Shown here in pieces: positions 45,455-57,431 of a stretch of 64,000 nt of DNA. Under the pieces are notes generated by a model. The model was given only the letters and a program-made list of their open reading frames with translations. It had not been told where the DNA came from and did not search any database. The stretch lies in assembly GCA_032622095.1 (NCBI GenBank), contig CP136063.1:7171814-7235813 (forward strand). The letters are read 5' to 3'. Each line of letters starts with the position of its first letter. Position 1 is the first letter of the stretch. The translations under genes and the position numbers were made by a program. This DNA is from Siphonodentalium dalli. Taxonomy: Eukaryota > Mollusca > Scaphopoda > Gadilida > Siphonodentaliidae.

Positions 45455-46700
45455 ACGTATAGGTGTGATTACAGTGGCCAAAGCGTGTGGGTTGTCATTG
45501 AAACACACAAACGCACGGACGGTGGTCACGGCCACACACATGAACCGCTATTAACCGTCAAATTACCACCATCTTCGAAAATGTTTAACGCTAGCAGCCC
45601 GCGCCGGTGTAATTTGTGTGGCGATAACAAAGCGGGACTGTCAATGAAACCATCCACGCACGGACAGTGGTCGTGGCCACACAATGTTGCCGCTATTAAC
45701 CGATAACTTGCCAGATTCAGCAGTAATTACAATAGTGTGCCCGCATTGATAATAATTGTTGCAGCCTGCACTGCCCGCGAGTCCTGCTATTGCGGGCACA
45801 ATATTATAATTATGGCTAAATTTTGCAAGTTATGTATTAATAGCGGCACTTAATGTGTTGCCACGACCATCAGCCGTGCGCGGATGGCTTTCTGTGGCAC
45901 CCCCGCACTGTTATGATAACTACAATTACACCTATACACTACTGGCTGTTACAGCTTCATTCGGAGCAAATAAATTCGGCGATGGCGTTACTAGCGGTAC
46001 GTATGCGCGTCTGGGTTTTCATGACACCCACTTACTGCAATGACACTGCATTCACACTTAGACGCAATAAGGGCATTCCCGGCTGTCAGCTGGTGGCATT
46101 TTGAGGGTTACCTGCCAGGATTTGGTGGGTGATTCGCCCTTCTTTCATGGCTTTAGTCGGCGGTGGTTCCGCAGCATATATATGTGTCACAACCACCGAT
46201 ACAACATAGGGGCAGTGAGGGCGTTGTTTAATCGAAATATATATTTTTAAAGTTAGGGGTCATTGGCGCACTTATGTGTTGCCGCAACCACCGTCCGTGC
46301 GTTGGTAGTTTCTCACGACATCCTCGCAATGATATGGTCATTACAATCGCCCCTAGGCTTGCATAGGACCGATCAGGGCTGGCGGTTGCTGGTCCGGGTT
46401 GTGTTTAGTGAATGTTGTAATTCTGGCAAGGTAGGGTTAATTGCGGAAATTATGTGTTGCTGCGACCCTTCCCTGTGCAGGTGTGTGTTTCTACGACACG
46501 CCCTCACTATCCTCGCCACATAAATTCAACTAGACACAAAAGTGACTTTCCTGGCTGTTAGCTTCATTCGCGGCAAACACTCGGTGATGTCGGCATTTTG
46601 AGGGTTACTAGCGGTACTTGAGTGGCGGTGACCCCGTCCTTGTGTGCGTGACTATGTTTCCATGACACCCCGCACAGTTATGACCACCATAATCAACATA
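45455..46700. repeat. Cluster of an ~80-bp module in both orientations around a palindromic centre
   Basis: A module containing TGTTGCCACGACCATCAGCC-like sequence and a GACACCC/CGCAC element occurs at least twice on the minus strand (about 45465-45545 and 45620-45700). It occurs at least three times on the plus strand (about 45835-45915, 46260-46340 and 46610-46690). The two sets face each other across about 45765, where GTGCCCGCA and TGCGGGCAC form an inverted pair. The inner ~90 bp on each side align as an imperfect inverted repeat. Open frames here (for example 45335-45706) follow the module and show no domain. Confidence 0.6.
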
Positions 46701-47135
46701 GACACAGCAGGATCGTTTCTGTCTGGTCCGGGCGGTGTTTTGTCACACCTGTGTAATTTTATTTATAACGACTAATTACTCATTCGTAGCATGTCACTCC
46801 ATTCACTTGTAATTCGTAAACACAGATCCCGTATTGAGGCCACACGACCTGTGATTCTCCGCCATTGTACTGCCATATATCATGACATAGATGTAATGGT
46901 AATGCTAATCCCCTTATAAACACACTCTGATAACAGCCATAACGAATATTGTTTAAATGGTTCTACTCTGGTAAAATATGGTAAAGTCAGGTAAGCAATG
47001 CTATACTACAATAAAGGACATGTGGACGTGACATACCATTGTAAAGTCCAAGTAACTGCATGGTGTATCTAGTAAAATGCAGGTGAGACAGGACAAGCAT
47101 GGGTAAAGCCCATGTCTATCAGAACATCTATGAGA
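46701..47135. other. Unassigned stretch
   Basis: Nothing is recognised beyond loose GGTAAA motifs near 46970-47100. Confidence 0.4.
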
Positions 47136-50100
47136 CTAGCAGGGTTACCCGGCGTTGCCCAGGTTAATGCGATGAGAAACCCTCTGTAAGTTGTGGATAT
47201 TTGTTGGGGATAGAGAATGATCTTGCTTATAAGTGTTATACGTTTTCTCATAAATTGTATATTCAAATAGCGTCATAAACATGATATTACAGTCATGGGA
47301 TATAAGTAGTGGCTCACCTTGTCAATTGTCATTCTGTTTGTTGCGATTAATCTGTTCCAACAATAATGAAGTATGTATTTATTTACAACTGCGTATACAT
47401 TAGACGTTATACCACAAACACATTAGTTCGATAAAAGATGATAATTGGGTTTTAAATATTGAGATGTGTCAATCAATTTAGTGGGTTGGACTAAGTTCTC
47501 GAGGACACCTGGCAATCTCCATGAAAATACAGATGTTTCAAAGAAATTTCCAGGTGCTCCTCTGTTCATGGTGCTATATATTGGTTAAATATTCTCTGTT
47601 TAAACGACATGTTGATGCGCATAAATAGTAGCTACATTTTCCAGGCACAGAGCGAGATTTTGAGTTGTTTATGTCAGTCGAGGAGTCTGTTATAAAACCC
47701 TTGTCAGACGTGCAGTATTGGGAGTATCCTGAAAACTGTTATGCTACTAACTGCATTTTCTTGTATATCAGAAGAAACTATATTTGACTGCACACTGTGG
47801 CCACTATTTTTGAACAGGCCTTCCATATCTCTTGACAAATTGTAACTTTTTTGTGGAAACTGTATTGAATGGAACAGACTCAATTTTGTTATAATATATA
47901 TGCAATCCTCTGACTATTCGTGGTCTCTCAGTTTGCACGAATATATGTATCTCTTCAATATAATGATAAATATACGTGTAATACTTCTTCTATGTATCTC
48001 GTTTTGCTAGATCATTTTGTGAATGCCCTGATTGCTATTCCCATATAAATATGACAGTTAAGAAGATATAATTGTTCAAGTGACTTAAGTGGGTCACCAT
48101 ATGTCGGGATTGTGAAATGTGAACGTCCAAAACTACTTAAAATGATATGGAGATGGCCTGGGTGACTGTATATACCTTATATGTGGATAAAGGCGAATAG
48201 CAATCTTATCAATAAAAGTGCATATCCGCTCGCAAACGACACCAAATGTGATTTAATTCATGGTATATCATTAGAGAAAAACGTGTATGAATTCGGTGGA
48301 AATTGGTGCCAAATAAATTTGTACCAGCGTTTGCCTCTTTTGACACATTTAAACCATTCCCATTAGACTCATGGATGGATGATCTACTGGCAATGATTAT
48401 ATATATGTTCGGTGGTAATCAGGAACTAAACAAATTCTGAGAATAGTTATGACCCATATCTCTCACCCAACCGACACCAATGTGACGTCTTTAAATCACA
48501 CGATGATATTCCTCGTATCATAGAGAAGAATAATATATCAATATTGTGGAAATTTGGGATAAAAATAGTTTATTAAATCAATTGTTGATGCAACGCCGAC
48601 TCGAACAACGCCATATTGCGAAGGTAATTATGTATTCGTTTGGTGGAAATCGGCGACAAAACTATTTCACGATATATTTTGTTAATTTTGCCGACCTCCC
48701 CCGTTTCTTCCCCTGACACCAACAGTGTCATTTATAATGTTTTTACCGCACTGTTATCTTCTTTGTAAACACTTACCCTTCTTATAATGCCTTGGTGCCA
48801 TCTCGATTGTACCGCGTGAAGTTATATATATAACGCACACAGACAGACAGAAAGACAGACAGACAGCATGATTTGATTTATTGTGTCATTTGAGAAGAAC
48901 GTGTCTGAATTTGATGGTAATTAGTACTAAAAATATTTTGTATCAGTCTTGGTGACCCTCCCGTCCCTATTTCAGTCTCAAGCTGCACACACTAAGACTC
49001 ATTAGAGATTAGAGATGCATATATATATATATATATATATGAAACTGGTGAAAATTGCCGAGTATACAAATTCGTATCAAATTTAAGGTCCCCATATCTC
49101 TCACCCATAGAGCACAAATTTGGTGTATCACAGAGAAGAATATGTATCAATCTGGTGGAAATCGGCACTAAACACATCGATATAATTTGTTGTGTTCCTC
49201 TCATCTCTATACACCACTGACTCGAATGGCCCAACTTATGTCATCCTTAAACCACACGATTATACTCCTGATATCATGGAGATAATTGTTTATATGTTTG
49301 GTAATAATCGGCGACTAAACAATTATTTTTTATCAGATTTGGTACCAATCCACATCCCCCATCTATCAAACAAACAGCACCACTATGGCGTCTTTAAATC
49401 ACACGATTAGATTCCTCGTATCTTGGATAAGAACGTGTATCAATTTGGTGGAAATTGGCGCACAAATATACTGTGCATCAATTTTGGTGCCCCTGTCCCT
49501 TTCAATGCAACCCTGACTCGAATGAGGCCACATTTGACAGATATAAGCAACACCATTAGACTCCTCATATCATGGGGATTATTTTGTATAAGTGTGGTGG
49601 CAGTCGGTGACTAAACCAATTATTATCAAATTTAGTGCCCACCCCTCCCAATTTATCAACCAAAAGACAACAATTTGGCGTTGTTAAAGCGCACAATTTG
49701 ATTCCTTGTATAATGAAGAAGAATATCAATTTGGTGGAGATCGGCGCTAAAATTAGTTTTTCAATTTTGGTGACCCTCTCCCCTTCCGTGCATCCCTGAC
49801 TCGAACGACGCCACTTTTAAACCACACCGTTGGTTTTTTCATATCATGGGTTTGGCGTTGTTAAATCGCACAATTAGATTTCTTATATCACGAAGAAGAA
49901 TATATATCAATTTGGTGGAGATCGGCGCTAAAATTAGTTTTACAATTTTGGTGCCCCTCTCCCCTTCCGTGCATCCCTGACTGGAACGACGCCACTTTTA
50001 AACCACACCGTTGGTTTTTTCATACCATGGAGATTATTATATATAAGTTTGGTGGAAATCGGCGACAGAAAAAAAATCTGCCCCTCCCCCTTCCGGGCAC

Positions 50101-50410
50101 CCCTGACGCGAACGGCGCGACTTTTGCCATATTTAAACCACACCATTAGATTCCTCATATCATGGGGATTATTATATATAAGTTTGGTGGCCATCGGCGA
50201 CAAATTTTTTTCTGCCCCTCCCCCCCCCCCTTTTTCTGCCCCTGACAACAACGGCGTCACCTTAGAAAATTCTAACCCCGACCATTATCTTTCTCGAAAA
50301 AAGCTACTGCTAGTAGACCCCTTTGGCATCATCTAGATGGTCCCCTGTGAATTTCTATAGAACACAGACAGACAGACAGACAGACAGACATTCGCAAATA
50401 TAGATATAGA
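47136..50410 (-). mobile_element. Large Helitron-like element (or two nested/tandem copies)
   Basis: On the minus strand the 3' end is a hairpin (ACCTGGGCAACGCCGGGT), then AACCCTG, CTAG (47136-47139) and T, a textbook Helitron terminus. The other end (about 50370-50410) reads TCTATATTTGCGAATGTCTG followed by GTCT repeats on the minus strand, as Helitron 5' ends in this window do. Another GTCT-repeat end lies at about 48840-48870, so two elements may be present. The body has five or more diverged ~130-260-bp modules with TTTGGTGGAAATCGGCG and GACTCGAACGACGCCA. No Rep or helicase frame is seen. Confidence 0.6.
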
Positions 50411-51069
50411 TATACATGTACGCCAATAGCAGTAAACCTATTTGAAACAGCTCTATAATTTCCGCACGGAATTGCAAAAAAAATAAATGTGTAGTGTTTC
50501 ACTGATTGTTATTCAAACCGCTGGGACACCACACTGGTAGAACAATACCCGCCATTTAATGGTGCCATACCGCGCAACATCGCTGCCAACCTTGGGCCGT
50601 TCTAAATACGGTCAGGATTTAGCATGTTCCACGGTAAAAAACCGTTTAAGTAACTGGCAGACTGTAACCAGTAACTGTCAGACCGTTGTATTGTTACGGT
50701 TCAACAGCGTTTAATTAATATCGAGACCATGCTAGTAACTGATAACGTCATACCAATGATATGTTCACGGGTCAACACCATTGTTTTGGTCTTAATTTGC
50801 TAATTTACCATATAATTAACCAAATTCCCTGGGTGACGATATTATTTCCCTGTAGGCATTACGATTCATACGTTTTAGAATGGTCGAAATTTATATTATT
50901 TGTAAATGAAAAATCGATCCTAGTTTTTCTGTTACGAGCATAGTTTTGATCAAACTTATATCCTTAATGCATAAAATGACAGAAAATACCTATGAAACTT
51001 TGAAAAGGATCAAACTTGTTATCTGCCTCGGAAAAAGGACTGTGCGCGCGTGATGTGTCCACCGTTCAC
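50411..51069. other. Unassigned stretch
   Basis: No feature is supported. The 60-codon frame at 50761-50943 has no recognisable motif. Confidence 0.4.
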
Positions 51070-51235
51070 TGACTACTGTATAATACTACTGAATAAATAA
51101 TGGCTGGAAGCCGACCCATCAGTTACGAGTAATACTAATTTAAACCATTCTACAACATATGAATCGGGTACCCCCTTTGAGACGTAAAGGAATAAAGCTA
51201 CATGTATCACAGTTAAAACACAAATTTATGTACAC
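51070..51235. repeat. Segment duplicated at 52163-52306 (empty site for MITE B)
   Basis: About 140 bp, from ATAATACTACTGAATAAATA to CATGTATCACAGTTAAAACA, recurs at 52163-52306. In this copy the sequence runs straight through CACAGTTAAAACAC. In the other it is split at TTAA by a 449-bp MITE. Confidence 0.93.
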
Positions 51236-51247
51236 ACACCGAAGGAA

Positions 51248-51787
51248 GCATGGAAGCAGCTAATCTGCCAGGGAGTATCACACTTCCAGGAAGCGGTATG
51301 GAAAGCGCGTCTTCATAGAGAAAGTTCACTTCAACACTTTTCTGATAGCTACACCTCACTGGCTGTTTCGCCGTTATGGTTCACATGTAGAGCTTATCCA
51401 CAATACAGAGTTCAATTCCTTGAAATAGCGAAGCTCTTAGTAAAATCCGTGATTCCCGAAAACGGAAAGTGTATGCTCTGTAATAAACAATACAGCAACA
51501 ACGTTGAACACAGCATCATTGTGTGTCCAGAATTGTCTGCGGTAAGGAATGACATGTGGTTCACACTTCTTGAACATTTTGACATCCCCTGATTCATAGA
51601 AATCGACAAGCTCGCCACCTACGAACAGATGATGATATTTCTGTCATGCATCCCACAACATGTTCGGGAAAATATAACAGATATTAACAAATTTATTATA
51701 TTTATAACAATGAGTACGCTCCTCGTGTGGAACGATTATCACGAGCTGCTCCGGGCATCTGATGATATCATACCTATTATTCCATGA
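51248..51787 (+). pseudogene. LINE open-reading-frame C-terminus with one in-frame stop
   Basis: A 180-codon plus-strand frame ends at TGA 51785-51787 and is interrupted by one TGA at 51590-51592. It contains RRKAWKQL-like and LWFTCRAYPQYR stretches, followed by CMLCNKQYSNNVEHSIIVCP. The latter is the C-x2-C-x(n)-H-x4-C Zn-knuckle-like signature found after the reverse transcriptase in many non-LTR retrotransposons (E/V-x-H-x-I/L-x-x-C-P). A 3' UTR follows to about 52160, with a CTCCGTTACATGGAG hairpin. This is a 5'-truncated, inactivated copy. Confidence 0.78.
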
Positions 51788-52306
51788 TGGTATTATAGCA
51801 ATGTAGTGCAAATAATGCATGCACCCCGTCCGAGTATCCCAACCACAATATAGTATGGTGCGTATCATCGATTTAGTTCTGTCAATATAGCATCTTATTT
51901 CATCTTATCCCAATATTCCGAAACCCCATACGTTCGTGCTAAACAGGTACATCGTCTGTACACTTGTGCCTGAATTCTCACAATATATTATTGCATAATT
52001 GATAAAATGAAAAACGTATATATAATGACCATGAATGTCCTTCTGTGATTCACTTACTGTACATACTCACATGATGTATTATTTCTTGTATTATTGTTCA
52101 TTTGTATCGTTATTTGTTTAAATTTATTCTAAGATCTCCGTTACATGGAGGAAATAAAGGATTATATATATAATACTACTGAATAAATAATGGCTGGAAG
52201 CCGACCTATCAGTTACGAGTAATACTAATTTCAACCATTCTACAACAAATGAATCGGGTACCCCCTTCGAGACGTAAAGGAATAAAGCTACATGTATCAC
52301 AGTTAA

Positions 52307-52755
52307 CCCTTTACCCAACAGAACGGCCCGGTGCCAATGCATTCTCTTATATATGCGAGTCGACCTCAGGTCGCCTCGGATATATAAGAGAATGCATTGG
52401 CTTAACACATATTAAAAATGATAAAATTGTCAAAGAATGTAGAATTTTTTTTTTTTTTAAATATAAGAAACAATTATAAAATTGTTAAAGAATGTAAGAC
52501 AAAATGGTAAAAAGTGTTAAAAAAGATTATTTTTACGCCAATGCATTCTCTTATATATGCGAGGCGACATATGGTCGACTCGCATATATAAGAGAATGCA
52601 TTGGCACAGGGTATAACAGTAACCAACACAATGTGGTCAATGAACCGGTTCCAATGATATCCATATTTGTATGGTGTTATTGAGACAGACCGATGATATT
52701 TTTAGGCTGTTGAAGCTTTATTTGGGCGTTTTTGGCCGTTTTGTTGGGTAAAGGG
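52307..52755 (+). mobile_element. TTAA MITE, full-length copy B (449 bp)
   Basis: TTAA flanks (52303-52306 and 52756-52759) and CCCTTTACCCAACA termini are intact. Two internal palindromes lie at about 52332-52401 and 52537-52604. The spacer is longer than in copies A and C and contains a 13-base T run. The paralogous sequence at 51070-51235 gives the pre-insertion state. Confidence 0.93.
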
Positions 52756-52759
52756 TTAA

Positions 52760-53500
52760 AACACAAATTTATTTAGACACAAAATTCAAACATCTTAATG
52801 ACCTACTTGTTGGTAACATGTATGATGTGAGCGTGTCCACTGACTTGTAAACACAGTTTGTATTAGTAACAGATGAATGCGTACATCACGACAATATATC
52901 GGTAACATTGAAGGTGTTATGAGGTATAAAATGCAATGTCACCTTCCAAATGATATAAAATTATATACACAAAATATGTGTTATGGTAAACTAATACACC
53001 CAAATGCTATATTAATTTGCGATTAAGTTTGTTTCACAACATAGGGTTGTATGGTCAGTGGTGTGTGGCGGAAGATGTGGGAGCTTAATATGTCAATAGA
53101 CTCCTTGCATTAGTGCTGGGCGATCAAGCCGTCTCGAATGACACAGCGTGAAATGTGAATGTTTTTTTAAACAATCGATTTTGCTGCGTCATGTTTTCAG
53201 CAGGTAAAGATGATTAAATCAGGCGCACATGACTCGAACAAGATATCAATATGACGACCACGGGGCGTCTATACGCACTGAAAAAAACGCAAGTGTACGA
53301 AGTTCAAAGAAACCATAAGAGAAACGATGGACCCAATTTGCCCAATTAACCCGTTCTTTCCCAAATAACATGTTCAGATTTAACAGACTTATCGTTTTAG
53401 CTGACTCTCGTCTGCTCGCTGTCCATTAACACCCCCCTGCACAAGAATAATATACCATCCGGCATATACTTTCATAACTCGTTTATAACCTTCACTGTCC
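52760..53500. other. Unassigned stretch
   Basis: No gene or mobile-element end is recognised. Confidence 0.4.
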
Positions 53501-53504
53501 GACG

Positions 53505-53590
53505 TTTCCTGACAGTTTGCGAAAACCCTGTTCCAATGCACCATATGGAGTCCCGCAAATATAAAAAAAATACATTGTCCTAACAATATT
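53505..53590. mobile_element. Remnant of the diverged TTAA-MITE subfamily
   Basis: It shares TTTGCGAAAACCCTGT and the decayed palindrome arm with the element at 56315-56536. It is truncated against the LINE that follows. Confidence 0.55.
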
Positions 53591-53594
53591 TACC

Positions 53595-54059
53595 ATGACA
53601 TTGTATACAAGCCAGTGCATGGAATGGAACAAACTTCCCAAATTAATCACTGACGTTGACCAATTTTCTACCTTCAAAACCAACTTGCAACATATAGATC
53701 CAACGCCCAGTCCCCCTCGACATTTCTACGTTGGACTTAGAAAATACAATATTTTTCACTGTCGCCTACGTAACTTGTGTAGTGAACTCCGATCTGATAT
53801 GTTCAACAACTATATCGCTGACAGCCCCGCATGTTCGTGTGGAAACCGGTATGAAGACGCATATCATTATTTCTTCATGTGCCCATTGTACCAAAGAGAG
53901 CGCTCAGAATTATCTGAGAAACTAACCCGTGAAAATCTCATAATAAGCAACATTGCAGAACTCATGTGTGGAATACCTAATATCTCGTCCCAAAAAAATA
54001 TGAGACTATTTGACATCACACAGCAATATATTGCCGCGACTAAACGTTTCGACCCCTAA
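53595..54059 (+). pseudogene. LINE reverse-transcriptase C-terminus (5'-truncated copy, frame intact)
   Basis: The 154-codon plus-strand frame is open to TAA. It begins with WNKLPKLITDVDQFSTFKTN (the W-x-x-LP then F-x-x-x-L motif found near the end of LINE ORF2 proteins) and FYVGLRKYNIFHCRLR. The Cys/His motif CSCGNRYEDAYHYFFMCP-LY follows, and it ends near YIAATKRF. This is the usual C-terminal tail of CR1/Jockey-like non-LTR retrotransposons of marine invertebrates. The upstream polymerase is missing, so the copy cannot be autonomous. The first ATG is not meaningful as a start. Confidence 0.85.
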
Positions 54060-54562
54060 AAGATTTTATATTATATGTATGTATATGTGTGTCCATACGG
54101 ATCCATATATGTGTACATGTGTATATTTAGGTGTATGTACATACATAAGTATATCACTTCTGAATATACTTAAAGGTGCTTCAGAAATTTCAATTTTTAT
54201 GTGGCAGTAAACTGTTATCTCACAAACGGACCAACCTCCCCCACAAACATGCACGTTCTTATCAATTGTCGGTACTGTCTTCCAGAGCGCTACAAAAATT
54301 AAAACCTAGTTCATGACTGTCTACTATTATTATTTTTTCACAATGCAGCCTCATTGTTTTAAACACAAATCTACACAACCTCTGGAAGGCAATACAAATT
54401 ATATATCTCTAAACTGATCATCATGTAAATACGTTTATATACCGTCATCTTGATCACATGTATGTAATATTATTGTATCGGGAGAGGGGCTTCGTAAGTT
54501 GTAAAAACTTGTGCCTCAATCCCTTTTGTATATTATACAAATAAAATATGTTTCAAGTCAAG
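54060..54562 (+). mobile_element. 3' UTR and tail of the LINE copy
   Basis: Non-coding sequence follows the frame and ends with a conserved-looking terminal block: GGGAGAGGGGCTTCGTAAG, GTAAAAACTTGTG and TTATACAAATAAAATATG. A polyadenylation-like AATAAA lies at about 54540. Insertions of this kind usually end within a few bases of such a block. Confidence 0.65.
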
Positions 54563-54925
54563 CCAGTGCATATTTGTATAGATGCGGGCCTCCCCATGGT
54601 GAGCTAATACATATCCATTGAATTACGCCATGTACGCTAATTCGGCGCTGATATAGAGAAGGCCAAGTTGTACCTGCTGAATGCCTACCAATATACACAA
54701 CGGTTGTTATGTTTGAAATGCTGTCGAGTATTTGTTCATGACTCATATGAAGTCTGCACCTGTATTACTATAATAACTTATACAAAGCCCTGATCCGCCG
54801 CGGTGTTGCGATACGTTGATATACCAGCAAGTTCTAAACTGAATACTTATACAAAACACAACCTGGTTTTCGAGATATGCGTTGATAGAAGTCTACGAAT
54901 GATTCAACACGAGCACGGTTTGATA
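54563..54925. other. Unassigned stretch between LINE and MITE C
   Basis: No feature is supported. Confidence 0.4.
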
Positions 54926-54929
54926 TTAA

Positions 54930-55297
54930 CCCTTTACCCAACAGAACGGCCCTGTGCCAATGTATTCTCTTATATATGCGAGTCGACCATGGGTCGCCTC
55001 GCATATATAAGAGAATGCATTGGCTTAACACTTTAAAAATTATAAAATTGTTAAAGAATGTAAGAAAAAATGGTAAAAAGTGTTAAAAAAAGATTTTTTT
55101 TAGGCCAATGCATTCTCTTATATATGGTCGACTCGCATATATAAGAGAATGCATTGGCACAGGGCATAACTGTAACTATCACAATGTGGTCAAGGAGCCG
55201 GTTCCAATGATATCCATATTTGTATGGTTTTATTGAGACAGACCCAAGCTATTTTAGGCTGTTGAAGCTTTATTTGGCCGGTTTGTTGGGTAAAGGG
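54930..55297 (+). mobile_element. TTAA MITE, full-length copy C (368 bp)
   Basis: TTAA flanks (54926-54929 and 55298-55301) and both CCCTTTACCCAACA ends are intact. The first palindrome is complete (about 54955-55023). The second has lost its centre (about 55103-55158; arms meet at ATATATGGTCGACTCGCATA), which explains the shorter length. Confidence 0.92.
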
Positions 55298-55301
55298 TTA
55301 A

Positions 55302-56310
55302 CATGTCGTGAACGTCAATGCATTCGTTGAATGTCGCTGTGTATTGGAAAATTAAATATTCCATTTGCATAGCAGGTTAGCGGCTTAATTTCATTAGCAC
55401 ATCTATAATATGAGTTACAAGTGCGCCAGGTGTCGAGTAATTGGACACGGCCAGCATGGCATATTGTATTGTATAACTATTTTAAGTATTGTTTTTTAAC
55501 GTCATGTTAATAAATCACAGCGGGTAAATGTGTAAAACATATACAAGTACGCATGCGCAAACATCACCACTAAGCAATCGTGGATAAATATATTAACTGT
55601 GTTCTTATGAATTATGTCACGTCCCCAGTTAGATCAAGCGATTATTCTCTATATATTTCACTTACAGCATATATCTTTAATTTACAGTTATATTTACCAT
55701 TAATCGACCATGTCCACATTACACAATTAATATAGAAGCTCCGAACGCACCCGGTTGAGGAAAATAATGCATATATATCAATGTTTGCAAATGTATGTCT
55801 GTCGTCGGTCTGTCCACTATAGAACAGTTGGACCATGTATATACATGTAATGCAAAATAAGTTGATCAGAACGGGTGGTGTTTTACGAGGAAGCTATTGG
55901 TGCAGGTTAAACATTGCGTGTGCGTGATAGTTTAGTTTAAAGTGTTGCGACACACTTCGTGTGGGTGTTCATAACGGAATAACAAAGACTCATGCACTAT
56001 GCAATCAGTATGTTTTTCGTAAATTAGACATCAAAATATGCAGAACAATCGCCATTGTTATATAATAATTACATGACGTTACTGTTGGTTGTGAAAGCAT
56101 TGACGTACTGGTTTTACCAATAATTATCAAACAATCAAGTAGTAACTATTTACACGTGTGCCTATAGTTCAAATGCTGTGTTCTCTGAAAGTGTAAAGTC
56201 GCTACTGTTTGAAGTTCGATTATGTTAGTTGAGTTATACAGTATTCTAGTGGAGGTAGTGTTTGGGTTATTATCGGGTTTGTTTCACTGAAGTACGTCCA
56301 CCGTATGCCC
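55302..56310. other. Unassigned stretch
   Basis: No gene or repeat is recognised. Confidence 0.4.
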
Positions 56311-56314
56311 TTAG

Positions 56315-56536
56315 CCCTTTCAAGACTGGCGCTTCCTGATTGTTTGCGAAAACCCTGTGCCAGTGCAGCCTCTTACATATGCGAGTCGCCCACATGTAGC
56401 CTCGCATATATAATGCGTTGGCTTGACACTATTTACTTTGACCATGTTAACTAGTATGGGAGACTCGCATATATACGATAATGCACTGGCATATGATTGA
56501 TAATGCTGCACCAGCGCAGCTCCCGTCATGGAAGGG
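56315..56536. mobile_element. Diverged relative of the TTAA MITE (222 bp)
   Basis: It has an imperfect terminal inverted repeat (CCCTTTCAAGACTGGCGC versus CCCTTCCATGACGGGAGC) flanked by TTAG and TTAA, i.e. a mutated TTAA duplication. Two decayed palindromes share CATATGCGAGTCGCC and CTCGCATATATA with copies A-C. It appears to be an older subfamily. Confidence 0.7.
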
Positions 56537-56540
56537 TTAA

Positions 56541-57427
56541 ATGCCGCAAAGGGGCACGCGTCTGAGTGAGTTATTGGGATCGAAGCGCCATGCCAGTTAG
56601 GTATACGGTTTGATTTTGTTTGAGACTACAAAAAACTCAGAACAAATGCATTGTAGATTTGCCTGTCGACTTAACACATGTCAATACTCTTGGCTAGTTT
56701 AACACAGAGAAAGCATGACCAACCTGCGAATAATAAACTAATTTAATTCAATTTAAGTTATCTGTTGTCATCAATCGTCTACGGTAATTTACTTAGAACA
56801 CACATGCCATCCATATACAATACACTGCCCGTCACCGAATGATACTGATGTTGATAACTCGTGGCACATCAGTGGCCCCACCCTTAAAAGTAATGCAACA
56901 CACACCAACCTTCTAGAGCCGATACTGTATAATCCTGTATATATCCCAGGCGATGTTGTATATAACGAAATCCCGGCTCACAAGTTGGGCGGATCACAGT
57001 CCACGCTAATCAATGCACACCGAAGACCGAACTTCTTTAGAGCTTTTGAAGCGGTGACCGTAGATGCTATTGTGGGGTATTATTACCCGAGTTGTTACCG
57101 ATTTACCGATTATCCGCTTGCATGGGCGCACATAATGTCGCTTTATTGAAATTTAAATATATCGTATGAGATTCATTCACACTGCACGTAGCTACATTGC
57201 AATAAATAGTTCGTCTCGGTGTGTGATACAAAAACTATGTACTAATGATGCCGACATTGACATGTATGCGCTCGTATTGACGTACGCTGAAACCGGGTGT
57301 ACATTTAATGTCCTACCTTCCATTGATGCGTAGCACGGTCATAGTGATATATCGATTGCAACTATGCCACAAAGAACACGGCTGTACAACTAATCCATAT
57401 GTTGCCATTATGTTCTCGCTCGTTAAG
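56541..57427. other. Unassigned stretch with a 130-codon open frame lacking a start
   Basis: The plus-strand frame from about 56760 to 57148 is open but has no ATG near its beginning and no recognisable motif (it includes LLEPILYNPVYIPGDVVYNE). Its length is within what chance allows in a window of this size. Confidence 0.35.
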
Positions 57428-57431
57428 GGTA

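Noticed and set aside
45335-45706. A 123-codon plus-strand frame
   Set aside because: It runs through the inverted ~80-bp modules, and its repeated peptide segments mirror the DNA repeat.
56760-57148. A ~130-codon plus-strand frame without a start codon
   Set aside because: It shows no known motif, splice signals or repeat partner. A few frames of this length are expected by chance in 64 kb.
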